The notes beneath the pieces are model-generated. The model worked only from the letters and a program-made list of their open reading frames with translations. It was not told the DNA's origin and ran no database searches. Below are positions 17,295 through 27,760 of a stretch of DNA of 64,000 nucleotides, piece after piece (the first letter of the stretch is position 1; the number at the start of each line of letters is the position of its first letter). Position numbers and translations under genes: made by a program. This stretch comes from Rodentibacter myodis (GTDB lineage: Bacteria > Pseudomonadota > Gammaproteobacteria > Enterobacterales > Pasteurellaceae). The stretch covers positions 62,001 through 126,000 of the forward strand of contig NZ_MLHQ01000011.1 in assembly GCF_001999305.1 (NCBI RefSeq). Reading direction: 5' to 3'.

Positions 17295-17504
17295 TTATTC
17301 CACAATCGGAATAATTTTTGTGGCGTGAGATCCTTTATCACCGTGAATGACTTCAAACTGCACTTTTTGTCCCGCTTTTAATGAACGGTAACCGTCCATT
17401 TCAATCACAGAATAATGTGCAAAAATGTCGGCATCCACGCCTTCTGCAGAAATAAAACCAAATCCTTTTGCATTGTTGAACCATTTTACAACACCAACTT
17501 CCAT
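17295..17504 (-). CDS. cspD: Cold-shock-like protein CspD
   Basis: A 69-residue single cold-shock domain with RNP1 KGFGFI (13-18) and RNP2 DIFAHY (26-31), and the Y-RSLKAGQKVQFEVIHGDKGSHATKI half typical of CspD rather than CspA. CspD in E. coli binds single-stranded DNA and inhibits replication in stationary phase. Short compared with E. coli CspD (74). Single gene with a long 5' leader. Confidence 0.92.
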   Translation of the reverse strand: MEVGVVKWFNNAKGFGFISAEGVDADIFAHYSVIEMDGYRSLKAGQKVQFEVIHGDKGSHATKIIPIVE

Positions 17505-17648
17505 AATAGACCTCTCAGGCTTCGCCTATACATTACAAATTAAATAAGACTAATGCCTTATCACCTCAAATTGGCGGCTATCTTTAAGTATTTTGCTTTT
17601 TGATGCAACAAGCAATGTTCAAAAGTGTTATAGAGATCACAAAAAATT

Positions 17649-17810
17649 TTATATTTTGCTACTTTTCTCTTCTTTTTCATAGGATTCACGCAATGCTTTT
17701 GCCACAATTTGAATCGCTTCCCCACTATTTACACCTTGTGCCATTAATTCTTGGATTTTTTCCACTGCCTTTTGTTGTTCTTCGTGGGTTAATTGAATAT
17801 CCAACATCAT
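17649..17810 (-). CDS. yoaH: UPF0181 protein YoaH
   Basis: A 53-residue protein: [20 protein letters not shown] followed by [20 protein letters not shown] and a Lys/Glu-rich end. The pattern [25 protein letters not shown] is that of the E. coli YoaH family. It starts one base after the truC stop, so it is the last gene of a yqcC-truC-yoaH operon. Function unknown. A start at the second Met (17807) is equally possible. Confidence 0.9.
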   Translation of the reverse strand: MMLDIQLTHEEQQKAVEKIQELMAQGVNSGEAIQIVAKALRESYEKEEKSSKI

Positions 17811-17811
17811 T

Positions 17812-18525
17812 TTACCAACCAAATATTTTCATTAAATGTAGCCATTGTTCGTCTAATGGCGCGTGAATACAGATTGCTCTTTGTGAAACCGGATGTTTAA
17901 AACACAAGGTTTCGGCGTGTAAAAACAAACGTTTACAGCCCGTATTTTCTGTTAATGCCCGATTTTGATGCAAATCCCCATATTGTGTATCGCCTAAAAT
18001 TGGATGAAAAATATGTTTGCAATGACGGCGTAACTGATGTTTTCGCCCCGTATGCGGAATTAAGCGTAACAATGAATACCTTGAGGTGGCATAACGCCCT
18101 GCGGAATAAGGCATTTCAACGATTTTTAATCCTTCATAATCTGTGATGGCTTGTTGCGGTGCTTTCTCTTCTTGTGAAAATTTATCGGCGATTTTATCCA
18201 ACTGAATTTTCAACGGATAATCAATCTTTCCGCTTCCCTGCACATAACCACGAACAATCGCCAAATAAGATTTTTGTACTGTTTTTTGCTCAAACTGAAG
18301 ACACATCAAATGCGCAATTTCACTCTTCAACGCAAATAGCAGTACGCCTGAAGTAGGACGATCCAAACGATGAATCGGAAAAACGTGTTGCCCTATTTGA
18401 TCACGTAAGGTTTGCATTACAAATTGCGTTTCGTGGGTATCCAACCAACTGCGATGCACCAACATTCCTGCCGGTTTATTCACGGCAATCAACCATTCGT
18501 CTTGATATAAAATATCCAATATCAT
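17812..18525 (-). CDS. truC: tRNA pseudouridine(65) synthase TruC
   Basis: A 237-residue RluA-family pseudouridine synthase that modifies U65 in the T loop of certain tRNAs. The catalytic Asp55 sits in [18 protein letters not shown]; the second motif is [11 protein letters not shown], and the third [31 protein letters not shown]. No S4 domain, as expected for TruC. The start ATG overlaps the yqcC stop (ATGA), as in E. coli where yqcC precedes truC. Confidence 0.95.
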   Translation of the reverse strand: MILDILYQDEWLIAVNKPAGMLVHRSWLDTHETQFVMQTLRDQIGQHVFPIHRLDRPTSGVLLFALKSEIAHLMCLQFEQKTVQKSYLAIVRGYVQGSGKIDYPLKIQLDKIADKFSQEEKAPQQAITDYEGLKIVEMPYSAGRYATSRYSLLRLIPHTGRKHQLRRHCKHIFHPILGDTQYGDLHQNRALTENTGCKRLFLHAETLCFKHPVSQRAICIHAPLDEQWLHLMKIFGW

Positions 18526-18836
18526 TGATTTTGTAACAATTCTTCTAATGCCAGTAAAGGCTCAAGCAACATAGCAAGATCATCAAATTCCTTTAAGGCT
18601 TCTTCAATATAAGGTGAAATCGCAATTTGATTCGGCAAGGCTGCACCGCTTTCCAACAATGCGTGCATACGGGGAATAAAAACCCATTGCAGCCATTCTT
18701 GCGGTTCCATCGTATCAAGGGAAAAAGGTTCTTGGCTTAAAAATGCTTCCGCAGCAGGTGGTACACCCTGCCAAAGATTCAAACGTTGCATTGTTTGTTG
18801 CAACCGTTCGAGGTGAAGTTTGGTTTGATTTCGCAT
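18522..18836 (-). CDS. yqcC: YqcC family protein (DUF446)
   Basis: A 104-residue soluble, mostly helical protein with the DUF446 pattern: LERLQQTMQRLNLWQGVPPAAEAFLSQEPFSLDTMEPQEWLQWVFIPRMHALLESG, then LPNQIAISPYIEEAL. The ATG at 18836 is preceded by AAGGAG at a 7-nt spacing; a GTG two codons earlier overlaps the ribosome site and is unlikely. Translationally coupled to truC. Function unknown. Confidence 0.9.
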   Translation of the reverse strand: MRNQTKLHLERLQQTMQRLNLWQGVPPAAEAFLSQEPFSLDTMEPQEWLQWVFIPRMHALLESGAALPNQIAISPYIEEALKEFDDLAMLLEPLLALEELLQNQ

Positions 18837-18902
18837 AATCACTCCTTAAAAAACGGCACATTCTACGCAAAATCCCCCCACTTCGCAAAAGTGCGGTCAA
18901 TT

Positions 18903-19172
18903 TTAACGATGAATGACGGAAAAACCTTCCGCCGAAATTGGCGAATGTTCATTTGTAATCAAGCGTTCCACTTTTGCCGTTCTTGGCCCTGTTTTTAACC
19001 ATTGTTCAAAAGCATTCATCTGAGCGTCACTTCCTTGTGCAATCACTTCCACCGAGCCATCCGCACGATTTCGTACTGTTCCTTTAACGCCCAATTTTTC
19101 CGCTTCTTTCCAAGTGGAATAACGAAAACCAACACCCTGCACGCGTCCATAAATCAAAAATTGTTTTGTCAT
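18903..19172 (-). CDS. yccX: Acylphosphatase
   Basis: An 89-residue acylphosphatase that hydrolyses carboxyl-phosphate bonds. The active-site loop GRVQGVGFR gives the phosphate-binding Arg17, and GTVRNRADGSVEV gives catalytic Asn35; both are intact. The ATG at 19172 is chosen for the strong GGAGG 5 nt upstream; the upstream extension MMCLIGGK lacks one. The divergent neighbour yccT is also near yccX in E. coli. Confidence 0.95.
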   Translation of the reverse strand: MTKQFLIYGRVQGVGFRYSTWKEAEKLGVKGTVRNRADGSVEVIAQGSDAQMNAFEQWLKTGPRTAKVERLITNEHSPISAEGFSVIHR

Positions 19173-19224
19173 TTTTCCTCCGATTAGACACATCATTTTT
19201 ACAAAATAGGATACCTAATAACGA

Positions 19225-19262
19225 AAGTGCGGTTAAAAACTTTTTTATTTTTAACCGCACTT
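19225..19262. terminator. Inverted uptake-sequence pair acting as terminator
   Basis: AAGTGCGGTTAAAAA and its exact complement TTTTTAACCGCACTT form a 15-bp stem with an 8-nt loop. It lies upstream of the divergent yccT and acylphosphatase genes rather than at a gene end, so it may instead be just a paired uptake signal. Confidence 0.55.
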
Positions 19263-19330
19263 GCCTATTTTCATTTTGTGGAAATTAGCATAGCATAAGC
19301 GACAATTTCATTTATAAATGATAAGGAGCA

Positions 19331-20008
19331 ATGATGAAATTACGCACCCTAGCATTTGGCATCGCCACTCTTTTTGCAAGCACCGCCGCTTTCGCCGGTA
19401 TGGTTTCAAGTTCATCCAATATGGATTTTTTAGCCATTGATGGTCAAAAAGCAAGTAAATCCCTTTTAAAAGAAACCCGTTCATTTAATGTGAACGACAC
19501 CAATCCCCACCAAGTTGTGGTTCGTGTAAGCGAAATTGTGGGCGGTGGTTCAAGCCAATCTTTATTTGAATCCAATCCAATCATTGTAACTTTCCAAGGT
19601 ACGGGCGAAGATATGGTGATCTCTGCACCAAGTATTCGTAGCAAAGGCGAAGCCGAAAAATTTAATGCTTCACCGGTTATCAATGTCAAAACCACTTCAG
19701 GCAAAGAAGTAGCGGCTAAAATTGATGTCTTAAAACAAGAAGGTTTATTCCCTTCTGCCAATGTGGTGAATGATTTAGCCGGCTATAATGCCTCCGGCGC
19801 AGCAGCAGCTGTGCCTGCATTTGCCGCGGCAACAATGCCTGCCGCCCCAATGATGGCGGTTGCACCGGCTGCTAATGGTAAAGCAACCAAAGGCAAAGTG
19901 GTAGTGCAAGGCGAAAACGTAGCGGAACAGCAATTACAATATTGGTTCCAACAAGCAGATAAAGAAACTCAAGCACGTTTCTTAAATTGGGCAAAATCTA
20001 ATCAATAA
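19331..20008 (+). CDS. DUF2057 (UPF0319) periplasmic protein, YccT/CsgI-like
   Basis: A 225-residue exported protein. Signal peptide about residues 1-22 (KLRTLAFGIATLFASTAAFA). The body has the DUF2057 pattern: NMDFLAIDGQKASKSLL, HQVVVRVSEIVGGGSSQSLFESNPIIVTFQG and a C-terminal LQYWFQQADKETQARFLNWAKSN segment. An Ala/Pro-rich linker (about 155-185) precedes the C-terminal region. In E. coli YccT (CsgI) inhibits curli assembly; no curli genes are seen here, so the role is open. Start: GGAG 5-8 nt upstream of tandem ATGs. Confidence 0.85.
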   Translation: MMKLRTLAFGIATLFASTAAFAGMVSSSSNMDFLAIDGQKASKSLLKETRSFNVNDTNPHQVVVRVSEIVGGGSSQSLFESNPIIVTFQGTGEDMVISAPSIRSKGEAEKFNASPVINVKTTSGKEVAAKIDVLKQEGLFPSANVVNDLAGYNASGAAAAVPAFAAATMPAAPMMAVAPAANGKATKGKVVVQGENVAEQQLQYWFQQADKETQARFLNWAKSNQ

Positions 20009-20027
20009 TTGACCGCACTTAACGATG

Positions 20028-20054
20028 AAAAGTGAGCTATTTGGCTCACTTTTT
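20028..20054 (+). terminator. Terminator after yccT-like gene
   Basis: AAAAGTGAGC-TATTTG-GCTCACTTTTT, a 10-bp stem with a T run. Confidence 0.85.
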
Positions 20055-20085
20055 ACATTCACTCATCAACCAAGAGGATAATCAA

Positions 20086-22227
20086 ATGAACCATTGGCTC
20101 AATGCAAAAGTTATTGCTGCAATTCCTATTTTTATTGCCGTCAATATTGCCGCATTTGGTATTTGGTTCTTTGATATTTCCACGCAATCAATGCCCTTAG
20201 TATTGGGAATTATCGCCGGTGGATTGGTTGATTTAGATAACCGCCTGACCGGCAGGCTCAAAAACATTTTCTACACCCTTATCGCGTTCACGCTTTCTGC
20301 CGTGATTGTTCAACTCAATATTGGTAATGCCCTTTCTTACCTTATTTTAATGACGATCGGCACATTTGTTTTTACGATGATTGGGGCGATTGGCGAACGT
20401 TATAAAACCATTGCTTTTGGCACATTGGTGATCGCCGTTTACACCACGCTGACTTATTCTCCCGATATAGTACAAAGCTGGTACATTAATCCATTGATGA
20501 TCATTATCGGCACTGTGCTTTACAGCGTTGTAACCCTCATTGTGTATCTTTTTTTCCCCAATCGACCGGTGCAGGAAAGTGTTGCCAAGGCTTTTGCCGC
20601 ATTGGGGGAATATCTGGATGCGAAATCGGAATTTTTTGATCCTGACGAAGTGGATGATATTGAAAAAAAACACCTCAATTTTGCAATGAAAAATGCCAAT
20701 GTAGTCAATGCTTTTAATCTTGCTAGAACCACCCTTTTTTATCGTATCCGTGGACAACATCGCCATCCGCGAACCAAACGAATGATTCGTTATTATTTCA
20801 CCGCGCAAGATATTCACGAACGCACCAATTCCACCCATTTTGATTACAAACAAATCGCCGAGCAACTGAAAAATACGGATTTAATTTTCCGTATTCAACG
20901 TTTGTTGGAACTGCAAGCCGCCGCCTGTTATGAGGTTGCAACAAGCCTGCGTGGAAATAAACCTTATCACTATCATCCCCGTGTAGAAAAAGCATTAATC
21001 GGCACAATGCAATCTTTCGAAATTTATAGCCGCCAACACACAGAACATAGCGAACAATTATTGGTTATCCAAACCCTATTGGATAATCTGCAAAGTATCG
21101 ATCGCCAGCTTCGTCAGTTAGAACAAGAAACTACCGAAAATGAACAAACCGTGCGTATTCATACGGAACAAATCACCGGTTTAAAAAATATCATTTCGGT
21201 CATTTTCAGCCATTTCACCTTTGAATCGCCCCTTTTCCGCCACGCGGTTCGGCTTTCAATCGTGGTCTTTATTTGCTGTGCCATTGTGGAATTTTTCCAC
21301 TTCGATCTCGGCTATTGGATCTTACTTACTGCTGTTTTCGTCTGCCAACCCAATTATTCCGCCACCAAAACACGCTTACGCCAGCGAATTATCGGCACGA
21401 TTTTAGGCGTGGTGGTTGGTTCATTACTGCCTTATTTAAACCCAACACTGGAAATGCAGTTAGGTTCAATCGTGCTAACCTGCACGCTGTTTTTCTTTTT
21501 CCGAAGTAACAATTACAGCTTTTCCACCTTTTTCATCACCTTACAAGTGTTGATTAGTTTTGATGTAATGGGATTTGGTGCCGCCACTGCACTTGTTCCC
21601 CGCTTAGCCGATACCCTAATTGGTACGGCGATTTCTTGGTTTGCCGTCTCTTATTTATGGCCGGATTGGAAATATTTACAACTGGATAAAGTTAGCCGAC
21701 AAGCCATTTACAGCGATGCGCAATATCTTTTACACATCATCAGCCAGTTACAATTTGGCAAAAGTGATGATTTAAAATATCGCATTGCCCGCCGCAACGC
21801 ACATCAATATGCCGCAGCGCTTAGTTCTACCCTTTCTAATATGAATAGCGAGCCACAAAAATATCAGGCTTATTTGCAGGAAGGTTTTGATCTATTAAAA
21901 ATGAATTATTCCTTATTAAGTTATATTTCCGCACTGGGTTCATATCGTAATCAAATGACGAAAGTGCAACAAACCACCCAATTTTTATCCGGTTTCTACC
22001 CTACGGCGAAAAAGATTTTATATGCACTGGAAAATATTGAAAAACTCTCGCAAGATATTTTTCAAAAATTACAGGAAAATATTGAAGCGAGCTTAAAAGA
22101 AATTCAATGGGATGAAAATCAAACAAAAGAAAAATCAGGCTTAGCCATTCCACTTCAACAGCTAAACCTGATTGCACAATTATTGCCGCAACTTTATGAG
22201 TATTTTCAAAAATACCGACAAAATTGA
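20086..22227 (+). CDS. yccS: YccS family (FUSC) inner-membrane transporter
   Basis: A 713-residue protein of the YccS/YhfK family, related to FusC/PET efflux components. N-terminal membrane block (about 10-160) with several helices, a soluble region containing HRHPRTKRMIRYYFTAQDIHERTNSTHFDY, and a second membrane block (about 385-520) with the FUSC signature HAVRLSIVVFICCAIVEFFHFDLGYWILLTAVFVCQPNYSATKTRLRQRIIGTILG. The start at 20086 is chosen because AGAGGA precedes it and an upstream alternative (20032) lies in the terminator stem. Substrate unknown. Confidence 0.9.
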   Translation: MNHWLNAKVIAAIPIFIAVNIAAFGIWFFDISTQSMPLVLGIIAGGLVDLDNRLTGRLKNIFYTLIAFTLSAVIVQLNIGNALSYLILMTIGTFVFTMIGAIGERYKTIAFGTLVIAVYTTLTYSPDIVQSWYINPLMIIIGTVLYSVVTLIVYLFFPNRPVQESVAKAFAALGEYLDAKSEFFDPDEVDDIEKKHLNFAMKNANVVNAFNLARTTLFYRIRGQHRHPRTKRMIRYYFTAQDIHERTNSTHFDYKQIAEQLKNTDLIFRIQRLLELQAAACYEVATSLRGNKPYHYHPRVEKALIGTMQSFEIYSRQHTEHSEQLLVIQTLLDNLQSIDRQLRQLEQETTENEQTVRIHTEQITGLKNIISVIFSHFTFESPLFRHAVRLSIVVFICCAIVEFFHFDLGYWILLTAVFVCQPNYSATKTRLRQRIIGTILGVVVGSLLPYLNPTLEMQLGSIVLTCTLFFFFRSNNYSFSTFFITLQVLISFDVMGFGAATALVPRLADTLIGTAISWFAVSYLWPDWKYLQLDKVSRQAIYSDAQYLLHIISQLQFGKSDDLKYRIARRNAHQYAAALSSTLSNMNSEPQKYQAYLQEGFDLLKMNYSLLSYISALGSYRNQMTKVQQTTQFLSGFYPTAKKILYALENIEKLSQDIFQKLQENIEASLKEIQWDENQTKEKSGLAIPLQQLNLIAQLLPQLYEYFQKYRQN

Positions 22228-22247
22228 CCGCACTTTCGAGAATGAAA

Positions 22248-22391
22248 TTATTTGTTTACGCCCCAATGACGGGTGTCTTTGTCAAATTTCATTCCGGAAT
22301 GCGATCCTTCCGAACCATTGAAATAAACATCTTTATTGGCACAAGCCGAAATAATAAATGCACCGATAATAACGAGTAATAACTTCTTCAT
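22248..22391 (-). CDS. Small lipoprotein, 47 residues
   Basis: A 47-residue lipoprotein: MKKLLLVIIGAFIISACANK then a short polar part ending GMKFDKDTRHWGVNK. Lipobox ISAC with Cys17; Asn at +3 would favour outer-membrane sorting. The start at 22391 has the typical Lys-Lys signal start and GGTGAG upstream. It lies 64 nt after hisI at the end of the his operon. No named family recognised. Confidence 0.75.
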   Translation of the reverse strand: MKKLLLVIIGAFIISACANKDVYFNGSEGSHSGMKFDKDTRHWGVNK

Positions 22392-22455
22392 AACACTCAC
22401 CTTAATAAACAAAAAGAGGGGCGGATTATAGCATAATTTCGATGATGCCAATGCT

Positions 22456-23097
22456 TTATTTATTCGATCCTTCCGGATGCAAGCCTATGCCTTGATGACG
22501 TTCTTGTAGTTTTGCAATCACATCACGCCATTCCAATTCCTGATTATGCAATAGCACCGTCAGATGATAAACCAAGTCCGCTGCCTCAGAAATGACTTCC
22601 GATTTATCTTGCGAAACTGCGGCAAGTGCGGTTTCAATGCCTTCTTCCCCCACTTTTTGTGCAATTTTCTTTATGCCTTTAGCGTGCAAAGTCGCCGTAT
22701 AAGAACTCGCCGGATCGGCATTTTTCTTTTCTGCAAGATGTTGTTCTAATTTCGCAAACCAGCTCCAATTTTCTATCGGCTGTTTTGTAAATTGGTGAAA
22801 ACAGCTTTGTTGCCCAGTGTGGCAGGTTGCTCCGATTGGATTTGCCAAAATCAACAAGGCATCGTTATCACAATCCAAACTCATATCCACCACATTTAAA
22901 AAATGCTCGGAAGTTTCGCCTTTCGTCCATAAACGTTGTTTCGTACGGGAGTAAAAAGTCACCCGTTGTTCCGCCAAAGTTTTTTCCAAGGCTTCTTGGT
23001 TCATATAGCCAAGCATTAATACTTCGTTGGTGTAAGAGTGCTGGATAATAACGGGGAGGAGGTTATTGATTTTTTGCCAGTTAATTTTTATTTGCAT
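22456..23097 (-). CDS. hisI: Phosphoribosyl-AMP cyclohydrolase / phosphoribosyl-ATP pyrophosphatase
   Basis: A 213-residue bifunctional HisIE for steps 2 and 3 of histidine synthesis. The N-terminal cyclohydrolase domain has [32 protein letters not shown], the metal site [11 protein letters not shown] and [11 protein letters not shown]. The C-terminal pyrophosphatase domain has [14 protein letters not shown] and [14 protein letters not shown]. The ATG lies 17 nt inside the end of the FRG-domain gene, so translation is likely coupled to that insert instead of to hisF. Confidence 0.97.
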   Translation of the reverse strand: MQIKINWQKINNLLPVIIQHSYTNEVLMLGYMNQEALEKTLAEQRVTFYSRTKQRLWTKGETSEHFLNVVDMSLDCDNDALLILANPIGATCHTGQQSCFHQFTKQPIENWSWFAKLEQHLAEKKNADPASSYTATLHAKGIKKIAQKVGEEGIETALAAVSQDKSEVISEAADLVYHLTVLLHNQELEWRDVIAKLQERHQGIGLHPEGSNK

Positions 23098-24099
23098 AAT
23101 CCATCCCTCCGTAAAATAATTTTATTTCTTCTGCTTGTTTTTCTATTTCAGGAAATAAAAACTTCTTATTAATACCAAAAGTATTTAACTCTTTAAGGAT
23201 TTTAATTTTATTGTCTTTTGGTATATAAAACTTTTTAGAATCACTTTCCTTTCCTAGACTTTTCCAAGTGTCTGGAATATCTGACATTACTTTTTTTGAA
23301 CCCTTTATTCCAAATAGTAAAAAAACGCCTTGTTGTCTCACAATTCTTTGATTATTGAGCGTTGGCTTTACACATATAACCTTTTCCATATCCTTATAAT
23401 TTATATCTGCTCTAAATGCTGGTTTTTCTCTTCTTATATCATGAATAAGTTTTAACATCTCTTTATAATTATTAAACATATCCTTAGAATCATATTCTGA
23501 ATTATTAGCCACATATCTACTAATATAACCCTTCAAATCAAGAGAGCCATCTATTTTAAGAATTTTATTCCTATATTTTTTAACTTTTTCAGCTTCTTCA
23601 CATGACTTGATAGCTAATTCAACTTTAATATCATTAAATTTATCTGTAGTCACTATCTGATCTAAATCAAACCCTGAGTTTCTAAGAGAAATAGCTGACA
23701 GAATAGAAACAATATCACTATCATAGTATTTTATATTTTCATTTGGTATATCTAATATTAGTAGTTCACCATCATTTTCTTTCGATGATGCTACTGCAAA
23801 ATATAATGCTACTAAAGCATTCGTTGTAAAATCTAATAACCTTGTTGGATAACCGTAGTGTTGTAATTTTGATAATATTCCAAATAGTCCTTCACTATAG
23901 TGATAATATTCATCAGGATTACTAATAATAGCATCTTTAATTATATTATCTTCATTTTCTATAAATTTTTCATTTCTATATATAGTTGGTTTTAATTCGT
24001 ATAATTTATTTGAATGTCCTCTAAAAAACCTAGTATGAAAAGGTTTAGGCTCACCTATATTTTCTAATATAGTTATCAAATCCTTAATACTTTCAATAT

Positions 24100-24103
<4 letters not shown>
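23081..24103 (-). CDS. FRG-domain protein inserted between hisF and hisI
   Basis: A 340-residue protein with an FRG domain: [18 protein letters not shown] (Phe27-Arg28-Gly29) and the second signature [26 protein letters not shown] about 60 residues later, both diagnostic. FRG proteins are common in phage-defence islands and prophages; their biochemical activity is not settled. Coding sequence is markedly AT-rich and rich in Lys, Ile and Asn compared with the his genes, indicating transfer. Start ATG overlaps hisF stop (ATGA) and the stop lies 17 nt inside hisI, so the gene is fitted seamlessly into the operon. Defence role is inferred from family. Confidence 0.85.
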
Positions 24104-25628
<1,525 letters not shown>

Positions 25629-25643
25629 TTATAATAAAAATAA

Positions 25644-26552
25644 TTAGTTCTCAAAAAAATCTTGATCTATTTTACAAAGTTCTATTGTCTTTTCGACATA
25701 AACACCCAATTTATATTTAATCATTAAATCACAAAGTCTATTACCATTTATAAGTACGATTGTCGTTGATTGACTTTTTTTAGCAAATTCTATGGCTTCA
25801 CGACTAAAATCAGATGTTGTAATAAAAACACCCTTTTTCGTTGGTTTATCTGAAATTGCACCAACAAATTTTTGTAATTCAGGACGGGAAATATTATTTC
25901 CCCAACGTTTCGCTTGAATATAAATTTTACTGAGTCCTAGTTCATCCTCGCTAATAATACCGTCAATTCCACCATCTGCACTATTTTGCGTTAAGGATTT
26001 TTGACCATTCAACCCATAGCCCATTCTATCTAATAGGTTTAGAACGAGATCTTCAAAAAACTGAGGAGATTGGTTTTTAATTTCATCTAATATTTGTATT
26101 TTTAATGCTTCATTTAATTGATTATTTAATTGATCAATCTGTTCCTGAGGGCTTTGTGAACTTTCATTAGTTTCATCAAAAATAGAATTATAATTTTTTT
26201 CTTTTTTATTAACTTTTTTATTCCAATTTTTTCTATATTCCTTAAATAATTCATACCATTCTTTAAAACCCTCTTGGCTTTCAGCTGCTTGAATACCAAT
26301 CTTTGTAATTTGACAAATCCCACGCTGAATACGAATAATGGGAGCTATATCTTTAAAATAGCAAAGATTAGTAATTGCCCAATCAACCCTTGCTTTATAT
26401 GCCTGCACTCCTGAACTTGTTTTTATTGAAAGTTCATCGTTAGAAAGTTGATAATACTCTTTAATATATTGATATATTTCTTTTTTAGAACGGACCTTCT
26501 CATCAGAAAGACACTGCAATATAGGAAAATATACATCAGTATAACTAAACAT
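25644..26552 (-). CDS. mrr: Mrr-type restriction endonuclease inserted between hisH and hisA
   Basis: A 302-residue protein. The N-terminal winged-helix Mrr_N domain (about 5-95: YTDVYFPILQCLSDEKVRSKKEIYQYI, VQAYKARVDWAITNLCYFKDIAPIIRIQRG) is followed by a lysine-rich linker and a C-terminal Mrr_cat domain: FFEDLVLNLLDRMGYG, GGIDGII with Asp197, and IYIQAKRW with Gln213-x-Lys215, the PD-(D/E)xK core. Mrr enzymes cut methylated DNA. AT-rich coding with many Lys and Asn codons contrasts with the his genes. AGGAG ribosome site. Catalytic residues are intact. Confidence 0.9.
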   Translation of the reverse strand: MFSYTDVYFPILQCLSDEKVRSKKEIYQYIKEYYQLSNDELSIKTSSGVQAYKARVDWAITNLCYFKDIAPIIRIQRGICQITKIGIQAAESQEGFKEWYELFKEYRKNWNKKVNKKEKNYNSIFDETNESSQSPQEQIDQLNNQLNEALKIQILDEIKNQSPQFFEDLVLNLLDRMGYGLNGQKSLTQNSADGGIDGIISEDELGLSKIYIQAKRWGNNISRPELQKFVGAISDKPTKKGVFITTSDFSREAIEFAKKSQSTTIVLINGNRLCDLMIKYKLGVYVEKTIELCKIDQDFFEN

Positions 26553-26584
26553 TTTAGCTCCTAGTCATTCAACCGGTTTTTCAT

Positions 26585-26624
26585 CATATTTCCCCCTTTA
26601 CTATTTTCCAAATGGGGAAATATG
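26585..26624. repeat. Inverted repeat at the hisH-mrr joint
   Basis: CATATTTCCCC (26585-26595) and its exact complement GGGGAAATATG (26614-26624), an 11-bp stem with an 18-nt loop, in the 82-nt gap between hisH and mrr. No T run follows on either side, so a simple terminator is unlikely. Confidence 0.8.
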
Positions 26625-26634
26625 ACCTACAGCA

Positions 26635-27219
26635 CTATATATTTTCTACAAAATTTCTCAGCAACATCGCCCCATTTCTCCCCGAGCGTTCCGGGTGGAA
26701 CTGCACACCGTAGAAGTTTTTATTGGCAATTGCCGCAGAAAATGGCACACCATAATCTGCCTTGGCTATCGTATTTTCATTTGGGAACACCGCATAGCTA
26801 TGCACAAAATAAAAATGGCTATCTTGATCAATGCCGTGAAATAATGGGTGATCAGGTTGATAATGCACCTTATTCCACCCCATATGTGGCAATGGCAAGC
26901 CCGTATTTGGGATTAACTCGGTTTTGCCACGCATTAGATTGAGCGTATCCACATTACCTTCGGCAGAAAATTCCGTCATTAACTGCATTCCTAAACAAAT
27001 GCCTAGCATTGGTTGTGTTGCGTTTCGGATTGTTTCAATCAAATGGCGATCTTGCAAAATCTTCATCGCCGCTTGTGCCGTTCCCACACCGGGGAGCAAC
27101 AATTTGTCTGCGGATTTGATTTTTTCTAAATCACAACTAATTTCCGCTTGAATATTCAGGCGATCGAATGCAAATTTTACAGATGACAGGTTTGCACAGC
27201 CGGTATCAATAATAATCAT
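26635..27219 (-). CDS. hisH: Imidazole glycerol phosphate synthase subunit HisH
   Basis: A 194-residue class I glutamine amidotransferase. Nucleophile Cys75 in PMLGICLGMQLM, His175 and Glu177 in GVQFHPERSG, and LLPGVGTAQAAM at the N-terminal side. Supplies ammonia to HisF. GGAGG ribosome site. Its upstream neighbour in related genomes, hisB, is here separated by about 540 nt containing an oppositely oriented gene, so hisHAF(I) may need its own promoter. Confidence 0.98.
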   Translation of the reverse strand: MIIIDTGCANLSSVKFAFDRLNIQAEISCDLEKIKSADKLLLPGVGTAQAAMKILQDRHLIETIRNATQPMLGICLGMQLMTEFSAEGNVDTLNLMRGKTELIPNTGLPLPHMGWNKVHYQPDHPLFHGIDQDSHFYFVHSYAVFPNENTIAKADYGVPFSAAIANKNFYGVQFHPERSGRNGAMLLRNFVENI

Positions 27220-27271
27220 GAATCCTCCATTGAAATTTTAGATAGTGATATTTTTTGATTATCATCCTTGA

Positions 27272-27295
27272 AATATTAATATTAATATTAATATT
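27272..27295. repeat. Hexanucleotide repeat (AATATT)x4
   Basis: Four perfect tandem AATATT units in the region between hisH and the divergent yjzC-like gene. Simple repeats in promoter regions are used for phase variation in Haemophilus; four units is few. Confidence 0.8.
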
Positions 27296-27382
27296 AGTTC
27301 CCATATTCCATATTGTCTTATATATAGTGACTCTATATATGATATAACGTTGTTAATTATTAACCTACAAAAGAAAATTAAT

Positions 27383-27547
27383 ATGGCGAAATACAATCCT
27401 GGGGATATCGTCCCACAGTCTGGTATTTATGGGCAGTATTCATCTACTGGCATAAAAGAAAATGAAGTAACTTGCGTGAAAGGTGAGCCATTTCCTCCAA
27501 CACCTCGTCCTAAAATGTATTACAAATTAGTTCGAGCTACTCGCTAA
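27383..27547 (+). CDS. YjzC-like small protein, inside the his cluster
   Basis: A 54-residue protein beginning MAKYNPGDIVPQSGIYGQYS, then GIKENEVTCVKGEPFPPTP and a basic end. The pattern (KPG-APNNGVY-..G...V.L..G..FP.T) resembles Bacillus YjzC and similar short proteins of unknown function. ATG at 27383. A possible promoter (TTGTCT, 17 nt, TATATG) lies at about 27313 and a terminator follows the stop. It runs against the his operon, between hisH and hisB. Confidence 0.7.
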   Translation: MAKYNPGDIVPQSGIYGQYSSTGIKENEVTCVKGEPFPPTPRPKMYYKLVRATR

Positions 27548-27557
27548 GTTTTATTTT

Positions 27558-27590
27558 ATAAATGGCTAAGTAATTAGCCATTTATTTTTT
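27558..27590 (+). terminator. Terminator after yjzC-like gene
   Basis: AAATGGCTAA-GTAA-TTAGCCATTT followed by ATTTTTTT. Confidence 0.85.
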
Positions 27591-27708
27591 TATATTAAAA
27601 TATGGTAAATACTCCCTCAAAAACTTTGAAAAATTCCATTAAACGTTTTTCAACGTGGTTGTAGGGAAACCATTCTGGTATCCATTTAAATCACACTCCG
27701 TTTTGATA

Positions 27709-27727
27709 GGACGCAAGCATTGCGTCC
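27709..27727. repeat. REP-like palindrome copy downstream of hisB
   Basis: Perfect palindrome GGACGCAA-GCA-TTGCGTCC followed by CTACCGCTCAC, the same family as the copy at 3832 (which is followed by CTACCGATCAC). Confidence 0.75.
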
Positions 27728-27760
27728 CTACCGCTCACATTATTTACATTTTGCCGAAAA

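Noticed and set aside
27272..27295. Possible CRISPR-like or minisatellite array
   Set aside because: Only four hexanucleotide units without spacers. No CRISPR repeats were seen anywhere in the window.
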